Source of the DNA: DTU098 sp964498525
Lineage (GTDB): Bacteria > Bacillota > Desulfotomaculia > Desulfotomaculales > Pelotomaculaceae
DNA: 64,000 nucleotides
Reading direction: 5' to 3'
Assembly: GCA_964498525.1 (NCBI GenBank)
Contig: CAZCGU010000011.1
Location: 62,001 to 126,000, forward strand
Both the position numbers and the translations under genes were made by a program. The notes beneath the pieces were generated by a model, which was not told where the DNA came from, did not search any database, and saw only the letters and a program-made list of their open reading frames with translations. Below are positions 52,237 to 60,218 of this stretch, in pieces; within the stretch, counting starts at the first letter, position 1, and each line of letters starts with the position of its first letter.

Positions 52237-52839
52237 ATGAAAACAGAGGGGTCAATGAATAATAACCCGGCTATTAGACGGGAACATCATGAAGAGCATT
52301 ATAAATTGTATCCCGCTGTTCACAAGGCTAAAATAAAAGAAATTGAAGCCCGTTTAATCAGGGTGGACAAGACCTGCGTGGACCCGACCTATTGCCCTTT
52401 ACGCTCCTTAAAGAAGGAGTATGCTTACGCCCTTAATTCAGTTAGGCTGCACGACTTGTATTTTGAAAACACAGGGGAACCGGGGTCAAAACCTTCACCG
52501 GAACTGGTAAGCGTAATGGAGCGTAATTTCGGCTCCCTGCAGGAATGGGAAGAGCAATTTTCTGCCCTGGCCTTATGCTCCAGGGGTTGGGTGATTCTGG
52601 GTTTTGACTTGACAGACGGGTCGCTGAAGAATTTTTTTACCGATGACCACTCCGAGGGAGTCTGGTCCGTAATACCCCTGCTGGTCCTGGACGTCTATGA
52701 ACATGCTTATTGTCAAGTTTTTAAAACCAGAAGCGCTTATATTGAAAGCTTCTTCAAAGGGATTATGTGGGAAACAGTTAGCCGGCGGCTGAACGCAGCC
52801 AGGGAAATATTTAAAAAGATACAGCCTGATTCTGGTTAA
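52237..52839 (+). CDS. Divergent superoxide dismutase-like protein
   Basis: This 200-residue protein has the Fe/Mn superoxide dismutase fold. Candidate metal ligands are in EHHEEHYKLY, SVRLHDLYF and LDVYEHAY, matching the His, His, Asp/His pattern, but the surrounding residues differ from true enzymes and a CVDPTYCPLRS insertion is present near residue 46. Activity is uncertain. It is followed after 95 bp, including an interspersed repeat, by a canonical dismutase gene. Confidence 0.8.
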   Translation: MKTEGSMNNNPAIRREHHEEHYKLYPAVHKAKIKEIEARLIRVDKTCVDPTYCPLRSLKKEYAYALNSVRLHDLYFENTGEPGSKPSPELVSVMERNFGSLQEWEEQFSALALCSRGWVILGFDLTDGSLKNFFTDDHSEGVWSVIPLLVLDVYEHAYCQVFKTRSAYIESFFKGIMWETVSRRLNAAREIFKKIQPDSG

Positions 52840-52870
52840 CGGCAGTTATCATCCGGGACCTAAAGTTGCT

Positions 52871-52899
52871 GAATATTCAATAACTTAGGTACCGGGTAC
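52871..52899 (-). repeat. Short interspersed repeat, copy 4
   Basis: The minus strand reads GTACCCGGTACCTAAGTTAT then TGAATATTC, matching the other three copies (TAAGTTATTGAATATT core and GTACC box). It lies between the two dismutase genes. Confidence 0.65.
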
Positions 52900-52934
52900 A
52901 CCAAGTTATTTTTTAAAATAAGGAGGCGAAAAAA

Positions 52935-53534
52935 ATGGCATTGCACAAGTTACCGGAACTCCCTTACGGGTACGGAGCTCTGGAGCCCCATTACGATGAG
53001 CAGACCGTAAGACTGCACCATGGCGCTCACCACAAGGCTTACGTGGACGGGTTGAATAACGCCGAGGCAAAGCTGGCTGAAGCCCGGGAAAAGGGAGATT
53101 TCGCTCTGATCAAACATTGGGAGAGGGAGTTGGCTTTCCATGGTTCGGGTCATATTCTGCACACGCTTTTCTGGCAGAATATGAGCCCCGCTGGCGGAGG
53201 TCCCCCTGTTGGTAAAGTTGCGGCTGAAATTGACAGGTGTTTTGGGAGCTTTGAAAAGTTTAAAAAGCAGTTCACGGCCGCAGCCGTGGCCGTGGAAGGA
53301 TCCGGGTGGGCTGTCCTCTGCTACAATCCGGGCTTTGAGAAGCTGGAGATTTTAACGGCGGAAAAACATCAGAACCTGACCCAATGGGGGGTTGTCCCCC
53401 TGCTGACAGTGGATGTCTGGGAACACGCCTATTATCTTAAGTACCAGAACAAGCGGGCGGCCTACGTTGAAAATTGGTGGAATTTAGTTAATTGGGAAGA
53501 TGTTAATAACAGGCTGAAGTCTGCCGGGGTTTGA
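52935..53534 (+). CDS. Superoxide dismutase (Fe/Mn family)
   Basis: This 199-residue enzyme has all four metal ligands: His in LHHGAHHKAYV, His in GHILHTLFW, and Asp and His in VDVWEHAYY. The GSGH motif is Mn-like while KHQN near residue 142 is less typical, so metal preference is open. RBS AAGGAGG precedes the ATG. It disproportionates superoxide in the cytoplasm. Confidence 0.94.
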   Translation: MALHKLPELPYGYGALEPHYDEQTVRLHHGAHHKAYVDGLNNAEAKLAEAREKGDFALIKHWERELAFHGSGHILHTLFWQNMSPAGGGPPVGKVAAEIDRCFGSFEKFKKQFTAAAVAVEGSGWAVLCYNPGFEKLEILTAEKHQNLTQWGVVPLLTVDVWEHAYYLKYQNKRAAYVENWWNLVNWEDVNNRLKSAGV

Positions 53535-53649
53535 TCAGGATTGTTTTATTTATCTTACGGTGGTTAGCGGTAATTTTCTAATTTATTTTACCCCATCCGT
53601 TATGTTTTGAATAATTGGAATGCAGATGGGTTATACTACAAAAGAGTTA

Positions 53650-53691
53650 TTGCAAGATATTATTACAGATTTTCATTAAAATATCTTGCAA
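53650..53691. other. Hairpin upstream of the cold-shock promoter
   Basis: TTGCAAGATATT and AATATCTTGCAA pair perfectly over 12 bp with an 18-nt loop, ending two bases before the -35 box of the cold-shock gene. It could be a terminator for the dismutase transcript, which lacks another one, or an operator. Confidence 0.5.
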
Positions 53692-53692
53692 A

Positions 53693-53721
53693 TTTACAGG
53701 TATGGTGTATACTTGTATTAT
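53693..53721 (+). promoter_or_regulatory. Promoter of the cold-shock gene
   Basis: TTTACA, exactly 17 bp, TATTAT. It is about 42 bp upstream of the ATG, with AGGAGG in the leader. Confidence 0.75.
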
Positions 53722-53762
53722 TCGCCTCAGGATGAGGAATTTTAGGAGGTATATTTTTAAGT

Positions 53763-53960
53763 ATGATCGGTAAGGTAAAATGGTTTAATGCGGACAAAGG
53801 TTTCGGTTTTATTGAGACAGAGGAAGGAAAAGACGTTTTCGTCCATTTCTCTTCCATCCAGAGTGATGGCTTTAAAACCCTTGATGAAGGCCAGAGCGTC
53901 GAGTTTGACATCGTTCAGGGCAACCGCGGCCCACAGGCCTCAAATGTGGTTAAATTATAG
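53763..53960 (+). CDS. Cold-shock protein (CspA family)
   Basis: This 65-residue single-domain RNA chaperone has RNP1 KGFGFIE and RNP2 VFVHFSSI, and the usual MIGKVKWFN start. The length is normal. Transcription starts from the promoter at 53693-53721 and ends at a very strong terminator at 54000-54041. Confidence 0.96.
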   Translation: MIGKVKWFNADKGFGFIETEEGKDVFVHFSSIQSDGFKTLDEGQSVEFDIVQGNRGPQASNVVKL

Positions 53961-53999
53961 AATAAAAGGATATCTTTTAAATATAATTTAAACGCGTTA

Positions 54000-54041
54000 A
54001 AGCAAAAGACAACCGGAAAACCGGTTGTCTTTTGCTTTTTT
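54000..54041 (+). terminator. Strong terminator of the cold-shock gene
   Basis: AAGCAAAAGACAACCGG pairs perfectly with CCGGTTGTCTTTTGCTT (17 bp, AAAA loop), followed by a T-run. Confidence 0.93.
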
Positions 54042-54177
54042 AGGGGCCTGCCATGTCCGTATGTTTCGAATTTAAAGCAGCAAAGTTTAGCTAGTCCCAG
54101 TCCTCCCATATCTCCCTGGAGGGAGGTTTGGGGTGGGTTTTGTCTTCCTAATGAACTTGAAATTTATCGGGGTGCGG

Positions 54178-54309
54178 GGTAATTTATACCAGCAATTCCA
54201 ACAAAACGTGGTAATTCACTCCGGTAATCCAATAAAACGGGGCAATTCACCATGGTAATCCAGTTAAACCGGGTAATTTGGCCAAGCAATCCAGTAAATT
54301 GGAGTAATT
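54178..54309. repeat. Degenerate tandem repeat, period 31-32 bp
   Basis: Units begin at 54178, 54210, 54241, 54272 and about 54303. The core is GGTAATTCAC, then GGTAATCCARTAAAACG. Each unit is itself two GGTAAT half-units of about 15 bp. Units are degenerate and there are no unique spacers, so it is not CRISPR. Confidence 0.8.
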
Positions 54310-54394
54310 TCAGCTAATATAAATTTTGTTTTCGTGAAAACATAAACATAAACGGGGTAATTTTTCAGGCATATTCGGGTGGGACTTATAAGCC

Positions 54395-54549
54395 GGATAC
54401 AATACCTGGTTTTAGGAATACCAGGTGCCCATGCCGGGTGGGCAGTATCCAGTTTGGTACAGCGCATTTTTAGTTCCCCTAAGGACGCCCGGACCGGTGC
54501 GGGTAATGTTACAACCGGCACAGGGTCGTAGCGTTTGACCGGGCGTTCT
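54395..54549. ncRNA. Candidate structured RNA with three-way junction
   Basis: GGATAC (54395) pairs with GTATCC (54445), enclosing two hairpins, ACCTGG/CCAGGT (54404/54421) and GCCCA/TGGGC (54427/54439), a neat three-way junction. Downstream AGGACGCCCGG (54482-54492) pairs with CCGGGCGTTCT (54539-54549). The strand is unknown, no known RNA class was recognised, and it could be chance in part. Confidence 0.4.
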
Positions 54550-54799
54550 TGACCAGATAATTGCGGAATTCCCTAAAGGTTGCACAAGGTTAATTTTACC
54601 TTAAATATTTTAACGCCCGGTTCACTAAATACTAATTTCGTTTTAGCCCCTCACACACAGCTGGCAGGACGTATTTCGAGTAAATAAGGGAAAATCCACA
54701 TGGCCGGCAAAAGTGTTCTAAAAGAAAGATTCTTTTCCCGACCTGATTAAATTACCTTGTGTCTGCGTATAATACAATGAAAGGGGGTGACAGATACTA

Positions 54800-55336
54800 A
54801 TGAAGGCAACAGGAATCGTTCGCCGAATCGACGATCTCGGAAGAGTGGTGATACCTAAAGAGATCCGGCGAACAATGCGGATCCGGGAAGGAGATCCCCT
54901 TGAGATATTTACGGACAGGGAAGGGGAAGTTATTTTAAAGAAATATTCACCTATCGGTGAACTCGGTGAATTTGCGACGGAATATGCGGATTCACTCCAT
55001 GAGGCCCTCGGTCACATCTCCTGTATTGCAGATAAAGACACGATTATTGCAGTTGCTGGAGCTCCCAAAAAACAGTTGATGAACAAGCAGATTGGACCGG
55101 AAGTCGAGAAGGTTATGGCTGAAAGAAAAATGACCGTGTTTAATGAGCCCCGTTACTTGACCGTTGATGAAGATATCAGTTACAGTTCAGCGGTAATTGC
55201 GCCGATTATCACGGAAGGTGATACAGTAGGTGCCGTAATTATCGCGGCAAAGGAACCCGGGGTCCAACTGGGCAACCTGGAAACCAAGCTAGCCGAGACA
55301 GCCGCAGGTTTTTTGGCGAAACAAATGGAATCATAA
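54800..55336 (+). CDS. spoVT: Stage V sporulation protein T
   Basis: This 178-residue forespore regulator has an N-terminal AbrB-type swapped-hairpin DNA-binding domain (MKATGIVRRIDDLGRVVIPK) and a C-terminal GAF-like domain (about residues 58-175). It is full-length and highly typical. In Bacillus it is made in the forespore and tunes sigma-G genes. AAGGGGGTGA precedes the ATG. Its presence shows the organism forms endospores. Confidence 0.97.
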   Translation: MKATGIVRRIDDLGRVVIPKEIRRTMRIREGDPLEIFTDREGEVILKKYSPIGELGEFATEYADSLHEALGHISCIADKDTIIAVAGAPKKQLMNKQIGPEVEKVMAERKMTVFNEPRYLTVDEDISYSSAVIAPIITEGDTVGAVIIAAKEPGVQLGNLETKLAETAAGFLAKQMES

Positions 55337-55337
55337 T

Positions 55338-55360
55338 AGCCTCTTAGGGGGCTTTTTTTT
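55338..55360 (+). terminator. Terminator of spoVT
   Basis: AGCCTC pairs with GGGGCT across TTAG, followed by eight T. Confidence 0.8.
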
Positions 55361-55472
55361 TAACCCCTGGTAAATTTAAATAAAATAGGAGGGGAATAAA
55401 AATCTCTTCATTGGTCAAGCTAAAACAGGCATCCAAGGTGTTTTATCAATAATTAAAAGGGAGTGATTTGAA

Positions 55473-55769
55473 TTGGTAACGAGTTGGAAGGATCAACAAA
55501 AGGGTGTCGAAGTAAAAGGCGGCTACGGCAATGACTTAACCGTTATTTATAACGGCCTTTTGAAAAACTCCGGTGCGGATCAGGTCTACCTCCATTACGG
55601 GTTTGGCGATACAACCCTTTGGTCTGATGTTGAAACTACCAGGATGGATAATTCCTTCCAGGGCTTTGAAAAAACAATCAGAATGAAAAACCATACGTGT
55701 AAATTCTGTTTTAAGGATTCGGCCAATAACTGGGATAACAACAGCGGCCATAATTGGATGGTACGTTAG
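55473..55769 (+). CDS. Solitary CBM25-like carbohydrate-binding protein
   Basis: This 98-residue protein is close to one starch-binding CBM25/53-type domain: VIYNGLLKNSGADQVYLHYGFG, W residues near 50 and a C-terminal WDNNSGHNW. It has no signal peptide and no catalytic domain. The start is TTG with GGGAGTGA upstream. It may bind intracellular glycogen or a spore polysaccharide given the spoVT neighbour, but that is inference. A strong terminator follows. Confidence 0.8.
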   Translation: MVTSWKDQQKGVEVKGGYGNDLTVIYNGLLKNSGADQVYLHYGFGDTTLWSDVETTRMDNSFQGFEKTIRMKNHTCKFCFKDSANNWDNNSGHNWMVR

Positions 55770-55823
55770 CCGGCAGCAGCAGGATGTCCTCTGTTCGGTT
55801 ATTGTCCGTCATCTTGCCCGCGG

Positions 55824-55860
55824 GAAAAGCCGCCCGGTACACCGGGCGGCTTTTCTTTTC
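55824..55860. terminator. Bidirectional terminator between CBM25-like gene and hcp
   Basis: AAAAGCCGCCCGG pairs with CCGGGCGGCTTTT (13 bp, 4-nt loop), with T-rich tracts on both strands, between convergent genes. Confidence 0.92.
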
Positions 55861-55937
55861 CTTATAACTATGCTTTGCTTATCCCGGGCAAAAGCCAGTG
55901 GCATTTCTTTATAATCCATCAGAAATCTAACAACTAA

Positions 55938-57503
55938 TTAAGCTCCCAAAATTACTCCCAGATCTTTTTCGGGGTCGCTGATTGGCTTGATGTCGAACTT
56001 CTCCACCAGGACGTTCAATACATTGGGGGAAATGAACGCCGGGAGCGTTGGACCAAGGTAGATATTTTTTACACCCAGGGACAGAAGCGTCAGCAGGATG
56101 CAAACAGCCTTCTGTTCGTACCAGGAAAGCACCAGGGTCAAGGGAAGTTCATTTACCCCGCACTGGAAAGCGCCGGCAAGGGCAAGGGCCACCTGGATAG
56201 CGGAATAGGCGTCATTGCACTGACCCATATCCATAATTCGCGGCAGTCCGCCAATCTCTCCGATATTAAGGTCATTAAAGCGGTACTTCCCGCAGCCCAG
56301 GGTCAGAATGACGGTGTCCTTGGGGGCTTTTAAAACAAAATCTGTGTAGTAGCTCCTGCCCATTTTGGCGCCGTCGCAGCCGCCCACCAGGAAGAAATGT
56401 TTAATAGCCCCGGCTTTGACCGCTTCAATAACCTTATCGGCAACACCCAGAACAGTATTACGGGCAAACCCGGTCATAAGCTCGGAACCGCCGTTAACCC
56501 CAGTGAGCACTTTATCCTCGGCCCAACCGCCCAGTTCCAGGGCCTTATTAATAACAGGGGTGAAATCCTTTTTGCCGTTTTCCGCCGGGATGTGCTGAAT
56601 TTCCGGGTAGCCCACCATGGCGGTGGTGAAAATTCTATCACCGTAGGTGGGGCGGGGCGGCATCAGGCAGTTGGTTGTATAAAGGACCGGCGCCGGAATG
56701 CCGTCGAACTCCTTTTGCTGGTTCTGCCAGGCGGTTCCGAAGTTGCCCTTCAGATGCCCGTATTTTTTCAGTTCCGGATAGCCGTGGGCAGGCAGCATTT
56801 CGCCGTGGGTGTAGATATTGATGCCCCGGCCCTGGGTTTGCTCCAGGAGCTGCTCCAAATCCTCATAGTCGTGGCCTGTTACCACAATAAAGGGACCTTT
56901 GGCAACGGTCATAGGCACTTTTGCCGGTACGGGATGGCCGAAGACGGAAGTGTTGGCTTCGTCCAGGAGGGCCATACATTTAAGGTTGACCTGCCCGAAT
57001 TCCATCAGCAAATCCAGCCACTCTTCGATGGAATGTTCTTCGCCAATGGCGCGCATGCCCTTGTAGAACCAGGCGGTGACTTCGTCGTCTGTTTTGCCCA
57101 GCACATAGGCGTGCCAGGCGTAGGCAGCCATTCCGCGCAGACCGAAAAGCAGTGTCGAGCGCATTGATACGATATCAGTGTCCCCCTGCCAGAGGTCAGC
57201 GGGGTCCATGTCTTCAGCGCCGCCCAGTTTCGCTTTTTCCCCTTGAATAAGTGCTTTCATTTCATCAATGCGGCGACCGTCGAAGTTGACATTGGTGATG
57301 GTGGCAAACAGCCCCTGCATCATCAATTCGTCAGCTTCCCTGCCCGGTGACTTGCCCTGGGCCGCCCGGGCAAGTCCAACCAGCGCGCAAGTCAGCTCAT
57401 CGTGCTTGTTAGCGACATCGGGTTTTTTGCAGCATACCCCTGTTTTGGTGCAGCCCTTACCGCCTGCTGTTTGCTCGCACTGAAAACAAAACATTCCACT
57501 CAT
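55938..57503 (-). CDS. hcp: Hybrid-cluster protein (hydroxylamine reductase)
   Basis: This protein of about 521 residues protects against nitric oxide and hydroxylamine. The N-terminal [4Fe-4S] site has Cys spaced C-x2-C-x8-C-x5-C (residues 5-23), followed by the paired C-C. The hybrid-cluster ligands lie in the C-terminal half, for example GGCDGAKMGRSYYTDF, TLGCGKYRFND and MGQCNDAYSA. ATG 57503 is chosen because AGGAGGT lies upstream; the frame is open to 57590. It is 38 bp after the ferredoxin-like gene. Confidence 0.94.
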   Translation of the reverse strand: MSGMFCFQCEQTAGGKGCTKTGVCCKKPDVANKHDELTCALVGLARAAQGKSPGREADELMMQGLFATITNVNFDGRRIDEMKALIQGEKAKLGGAEDMDPADLWQGDTDIVSMRSTLLFGLRGMAAYAWHAYVLGKTDDEVTAWFYKGMRAIGEEHSIEEWLDLLMEFGQVNLKCMALLDEANTSVFGHPVPAKVPMTVAKGPFIVVTGHDYEDLEQLLEQTQGRGINIYTHGEMLPAHGYPELKKYGHLKGNFGTAWQNQQKEFDGIPAPVLYTTNCLMPPRPTYGDRIFTTAMVGYPEIQHIPAENGKKDFTPVINKALELGGWAEDKVLTGVNGGSELMTGFARNTVLGVADKVIEAVKAGAIKHFFLVGGCDGAKMGRSYYTDFVLKAPKDTVILTLGCGKYRFNDLNIGEIGGLPRIMDMGQCNDAYSAIQVALALAGAFQCGVNELPLTLVLSWYEQKAVCILLTLLSLGVKNIYLGPTLPAFISPNVLNVLVEKFDIKPISDPEKDLGVILGA

Positions 57504-57541
57504 TGGTAAAACCTCCTCTTTTTTATTTTTATTCCTGTTTC

Positions 57542-58264
57542 CTAACCCTCCACGATATCTCCTTCGGTGGAGATGGTTACGATTTGCCATGGAATCATTT
57601 TGCCGCTGTTCACCAGCGCCTGTTTGACCGCGTTTGTAATTCCGCTGCAGCAGGGCACCTCCATACGAAGCACGGTAACGCTTTTTATTTCGTGGGACTT
57701 GATAATTTCTGTCAGTTTGTCCGTGTAATCGATGTTGTCCAGCTTGGGGCAGCCAATAAGGGTGATTTTATTGCGCATGAAATCATGGTGGATGTTGGCG
57801 TAAGCATAGGCGGTGCAATCGGCGGCCACAAGTAAATGGGCGTGGTCAAAGTAAGGGGCGTTAACCGGTACCAGTTTGATCTGGCAAGGCCATTGGCGAA
57901 GCTGCGAGCCTGCCGGGAGATGAGTTGCCGCGGCAACCGGGGGTACTGCTTCCACCTTCCTTTCAATTGTTCTGGAATGGGTACCGGGGCAACCGCAGGC
58001 AAGTATTTCGGGCAAAGGGTTGTTTCTTGCCTCCAGATGCTTTTGGACAGCAGCCTCATCAAAGGCGGCCGCTTCCCGTTCTTCTATTGTAATTGCTCCT
58101 GTGGGACACTCCGGCAGGCAGTCTCCCAGTCCGTCGCAATAGCTTTCAGACACCAGTTTTGCTTTGCCGTCTACAATCTGGAGGGCGCCCTCGTGGCAAG
58201 CCTCCACACAAAGGCCGCAACCGTTGCATTTTTCTTCGTCGATCTTGATTATCTTTCTTTTCAC
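57542..58264 (-). CDS. 4Fe-4S dicluster protein of the hcp operon
   Basis: This 240-residue protein has an N-terminal two-cluster ferredoxin domain (CNGCGLCVEACHEGA; CDGLGDCLPECPTGAI) and a C-terminal alpha/beta domain with further Cys (LACGCPGTH, LIGCPKLDN, VPCCSG). It is often next to hcp in anaerobes and probably delivers electrons to Hcp. It is the first gene of the hcp operon, divergent from the Crp/Fnr regulator. Confidence 0.88.
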   Translation of the reverse strand: MKRKIIKIDEEKCNGCGLCVEACHEGALQIVDGKAKLVSESYCDGLGDCLPECPTGAITIEEREAAAFDEAAVQKHLEARNNPLPEILACGCPGTHSRTIERKVEAVPPVAAATHLPAGSQLRQWPCQIKLVPVNAPYFDHAHLLVAADCTAYAYANIHHDFMRNKITLIGCPKLDNIDYTDKLTEIIKSHEIKSVTVLRMEVPCCSGITNAVKQALVNSGKMIPWQIVTISTEGDIVEG

Positions 58265-58335
58265 TTAATGGCAGCTCCTTTCCTGGTTATTTGTGGTTTC
58301 TACGGGTTAATTATATTATAATTAAAAAATAAAAA

Positions 58336-58353
58336 CGGTAGCCGTGGTTACCG
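58336..58353. promoter_or_regulatory. Operator-like palindrome between hcp operon and Crp/Fnr gene
   Basis: CGGTAGCCGTGGTTACCG is an 18-bp imperfect palindrome (14 of 18 positions symmetric) just upstream of the regulator's start, resembling GTAAC-type Crp/Fnr sites. A second near-palindrome, TTAATTATATTATAATTAA, is at 58307-58325. Confidence 0.55.
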
Positions 58354-58372
58354 ATGACGGAGGTTTTTAATA

Positions 58373-59068
58373 TTGTTTGAAAAATGGGTGGAAGTACTTT
58401 CTATGGCGCCGCTCTTTAAAGGGATGAACAGGGACGAATTGAACGGTATGCTGACCTGCCTGAAACCGGCGGTGGGCAGCTACGAAAAAAATGAAATAAT
58501 GGCGGTGGAGGGCGGGAAAATGACCTGCCTGGGCTTTGTCCTCTCGGGCGAGGTTGTTGTAAGCAAGGAGAATTCCGCCGGCAACCGGGTGATTATAGCT
58601 GTTGATGGTCCCGGGGAGTTGTTTGGTGAAATGGCTGCATTTTCCGGAAGTGTCGTATGGCCGGCAACGGTAATGGCGCGAGGGGCCTGTGTGGTAATGT
58701 TTCTGCCGCCGGGAAAGATTGTCAACAGCTGTGAAAATGCCTGTGCCAGCCATAAGCAGATGATCTCAAACATGCTTAAAATTATCTCCAACAAGGCTCT
58801 GAACCTGCACAGGAAGGTGGAGTACCTGTCTATAAGGAGCATGCGGGGGAAAATTAGTACTTACCTGCTGGAGCAATATAAGCGGGCGGGTGATAAGGCT
58901 ATATTTATAATACCGCTAAAACGGAACGAACTGGCAGATTTCCTTAATGTTACCCGCCCTTCCCTTTCCCGGGAACTGGGCAGGTTGACGGAAGAAGGCG
59001 TAATTGACTTTCATAGATCATCTATTAAAATTAAGAATTTAGATTCCTTAAGAAAAATGGCCGAGTAG
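58373..59068 (+). CDS. Crp/Fnr-family regulator, HcpR-like
   Basis: This 231-residue protein has an N-terminal cyclic-nucleotide-binding-type beta domain (about residues 12-125), a dimerisation helix and a C-terminal winged helix (LKRNELADFLNVTRPSLSRELGRLTEEGVI). It lacks an N-terminal Fnr Cys cluster. The start is TTG with CGGAGG nine bases upstream. Its position divergent from hcp suggests an HcpR-type nitrosative-stress regulator. Confidence 0.88.
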   Translation: MFEKWVEVLSMAPLFKGMNRDELNGMLTCLKPAVGSYEKNEIMAVEGGKMTCLGFVLSGEVVVSKENSAGNRVIIAVDGPGELFGEMAAFSGSVVWPATVMARGACVVMFLPPGKIVNSCENACASHKQMISNMLKIISNKALNLHRKVEYLSIRSMRGKISTYLLEQYKRAGDKAIFIIPLKRNELADFLNVTRPSLSRELGRLTEEGVIDFHRSSIKIKNLDSLRKMAE

Positions 59069-59176
59069 CATTATAGAAAACGGTGGTGTCTGGTAAAGCT
59101 GCCCGGTAATTGGTATCAATTAAGGGTGCCGGGTTATTCACCCCACAATTTAAATAGGCGTTTTAGATTTGGGCAT

Positions 59177-59614
59177 TTAAATAATAGCATTGATTCCGGT
59201 AATTTTGTATTTTGCTTTGCCGGTGGGCAGTTCCAGTTCCACAATGCTGCCGGATTGTTTTAGAAGTAAAGCGCTGCCCAGGGCCGAAAAGATTGAAATA
59301 TCACCTTGTCTTATTTCTTCGGTGGCGCTCACCAGCCTGAGCTTACGGCGGATTTGGGTTGACAGTTCTTCCACCTCTACTTCGCAACCAAGGGTCACCA
59401 GCGGCAAACCGCTGCCCGGTGTATCTTCCTTAGCCACGATCTTTAAAAAATGTTCAATCTCCTTGACATACTTCTCCACAAGCCGGCTTATTCCGGCCCT
59501 TTCCCCGGGAAATCCAGCGTACTGATCAAGAATTAAATCATGTTCCTCCTCCAGCTTAACCAGGTTCTCCAGGATGTTTTCGAATGTACGTGTTGAAATA
59601 ATAAATTTATTCAT
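59177..59614 (-). CDS. GreA/GreB C-terminal-like protein
   Basis: This 145-residue protein has a short helical N-terminus (residues 8-60) and a GreA-type FKBP-like C-terminal domain (VTLGCEVEVEEL ... ISIFSALGSALLLKQSGSIVELELPTGKAKYKI). The coiled coil is shorter than in transcript-cleavage factors and the acidic tip is not obvious, so it is probably an RNA-polymerase-binding regulator rather than a cleavage factor. Confidence 0.75.
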   Translation of the reverse strand: MNKFIISTRTFENILENLVKLEEEHDLILDQYAGFPGERAGISRLVEKYVKEIEHFLKIVAKEDTPGSGLPLVTLGCEVEVEELSTQIRRKLRLVSATEEIRQGDISIFSALGSALLLKQSGSIVELELPTGKAKYKITGINAII

Positions 59615-59804
59615 CTTAACCTGCCCAAAACATCTTTTTAAGAGATATTAACACAATATAATTGGGTATTTCAATGTCTTAATGAAATACCCATTAATAC
59701 CCCCGGATTGGTTAACAGTTTATTTTACTTTTTACAAATAATTAAATAATAATTCCACACCAAGCAAAAATAAAGAATAGTTGCCTTTTCACTGGATTAT
59801 ATTA

Positions 59805-60218
59805 TTAAAGATCGTAATTGCCGGCTGCTTCCGGCTGGTAAAGGATTTTTTCCACCTTTAGCTTGACCAGACCGTCCGGAACTTTCCAGTCCACCACGTC
59901 CCCACTCCTAAAGCCCAGGATTGCCATTCCCACCGGAGCCAGCACCGAGATCTTGTCTTCCATCAGATTGGCGTCGGCGGGGTAAACCAGGGTGTAAATC
60001 ATTTCCTCCCCGGAATCCAGATCCTTTAACAACACCTTGGAATTCATCGTAATCACTTCCCGGGGGATCTCTGAAGTTGCCACCACCTGGGCCCGGCCTA
60101 ATTCCTGCTCCAGTTCCCTGAGAGATTCAAGATTACCTGATCTGAATTCTTTGGCTTCATTTATAAATTTTTGCAGTCTTTTCCTGTCTACTTCTGTAAT
60201 GAATATTTGCCTGGACAT
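59805..60218 (-). CDS. GreA-fold regulator, Rnk-like
   Basis: This 137-residue protein with an N-terminal helical hairpin and a GreA/Rnk C-terminal domain (SGEEMIYTLVYPADANLMEDKISVLAPVGMAILGFRSGDVVDW) matches the Rnk family that binds RNA polymerase without cleavage activity. ATG 60218 follows GGTGG; the frame is open to 60236. It is a neighbour of another GreA-like gene on the same strand, 190 bp away. Confidence 0.85.
   Translation of the reverse strand: MSRQIFITEVDRKRLQKFINEAKEFRSGNLESLRELEQELGRAQVVATSEIPREVITMNSKVLLKDLDSGEEMIYTLVYPADANLMEDKISVLAPVGMAILGFRSGDVVDWKVPDGLVKLKVEKILYQPEAAGNYDL

Larger units (their letters stand above)
54042..54799. other. Long non-coding region between cold-shock gene and spoVT
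   Basis: These 758 bases have no credible gene. They contain the 31-bp tandem repeat (54178-54309) and the predicted three-way junction and long stem (54395-54549). A TATAAT-like box at 54768-54773 lies near spoVT. Confidence 0.6.

Noticed and set aside
54178..54309. CRISPR array
   Set aside because: The period is near 31 bp with no unique spacers and the units are degenerate throughout; there are no cas genes.
54264..54521. 85-codon minus-strand frame in the spoVT upstream region
   Set aside because: It covers the tandem repeat and predicted RNA stems, has no ribosome-binding site and no protein family character.
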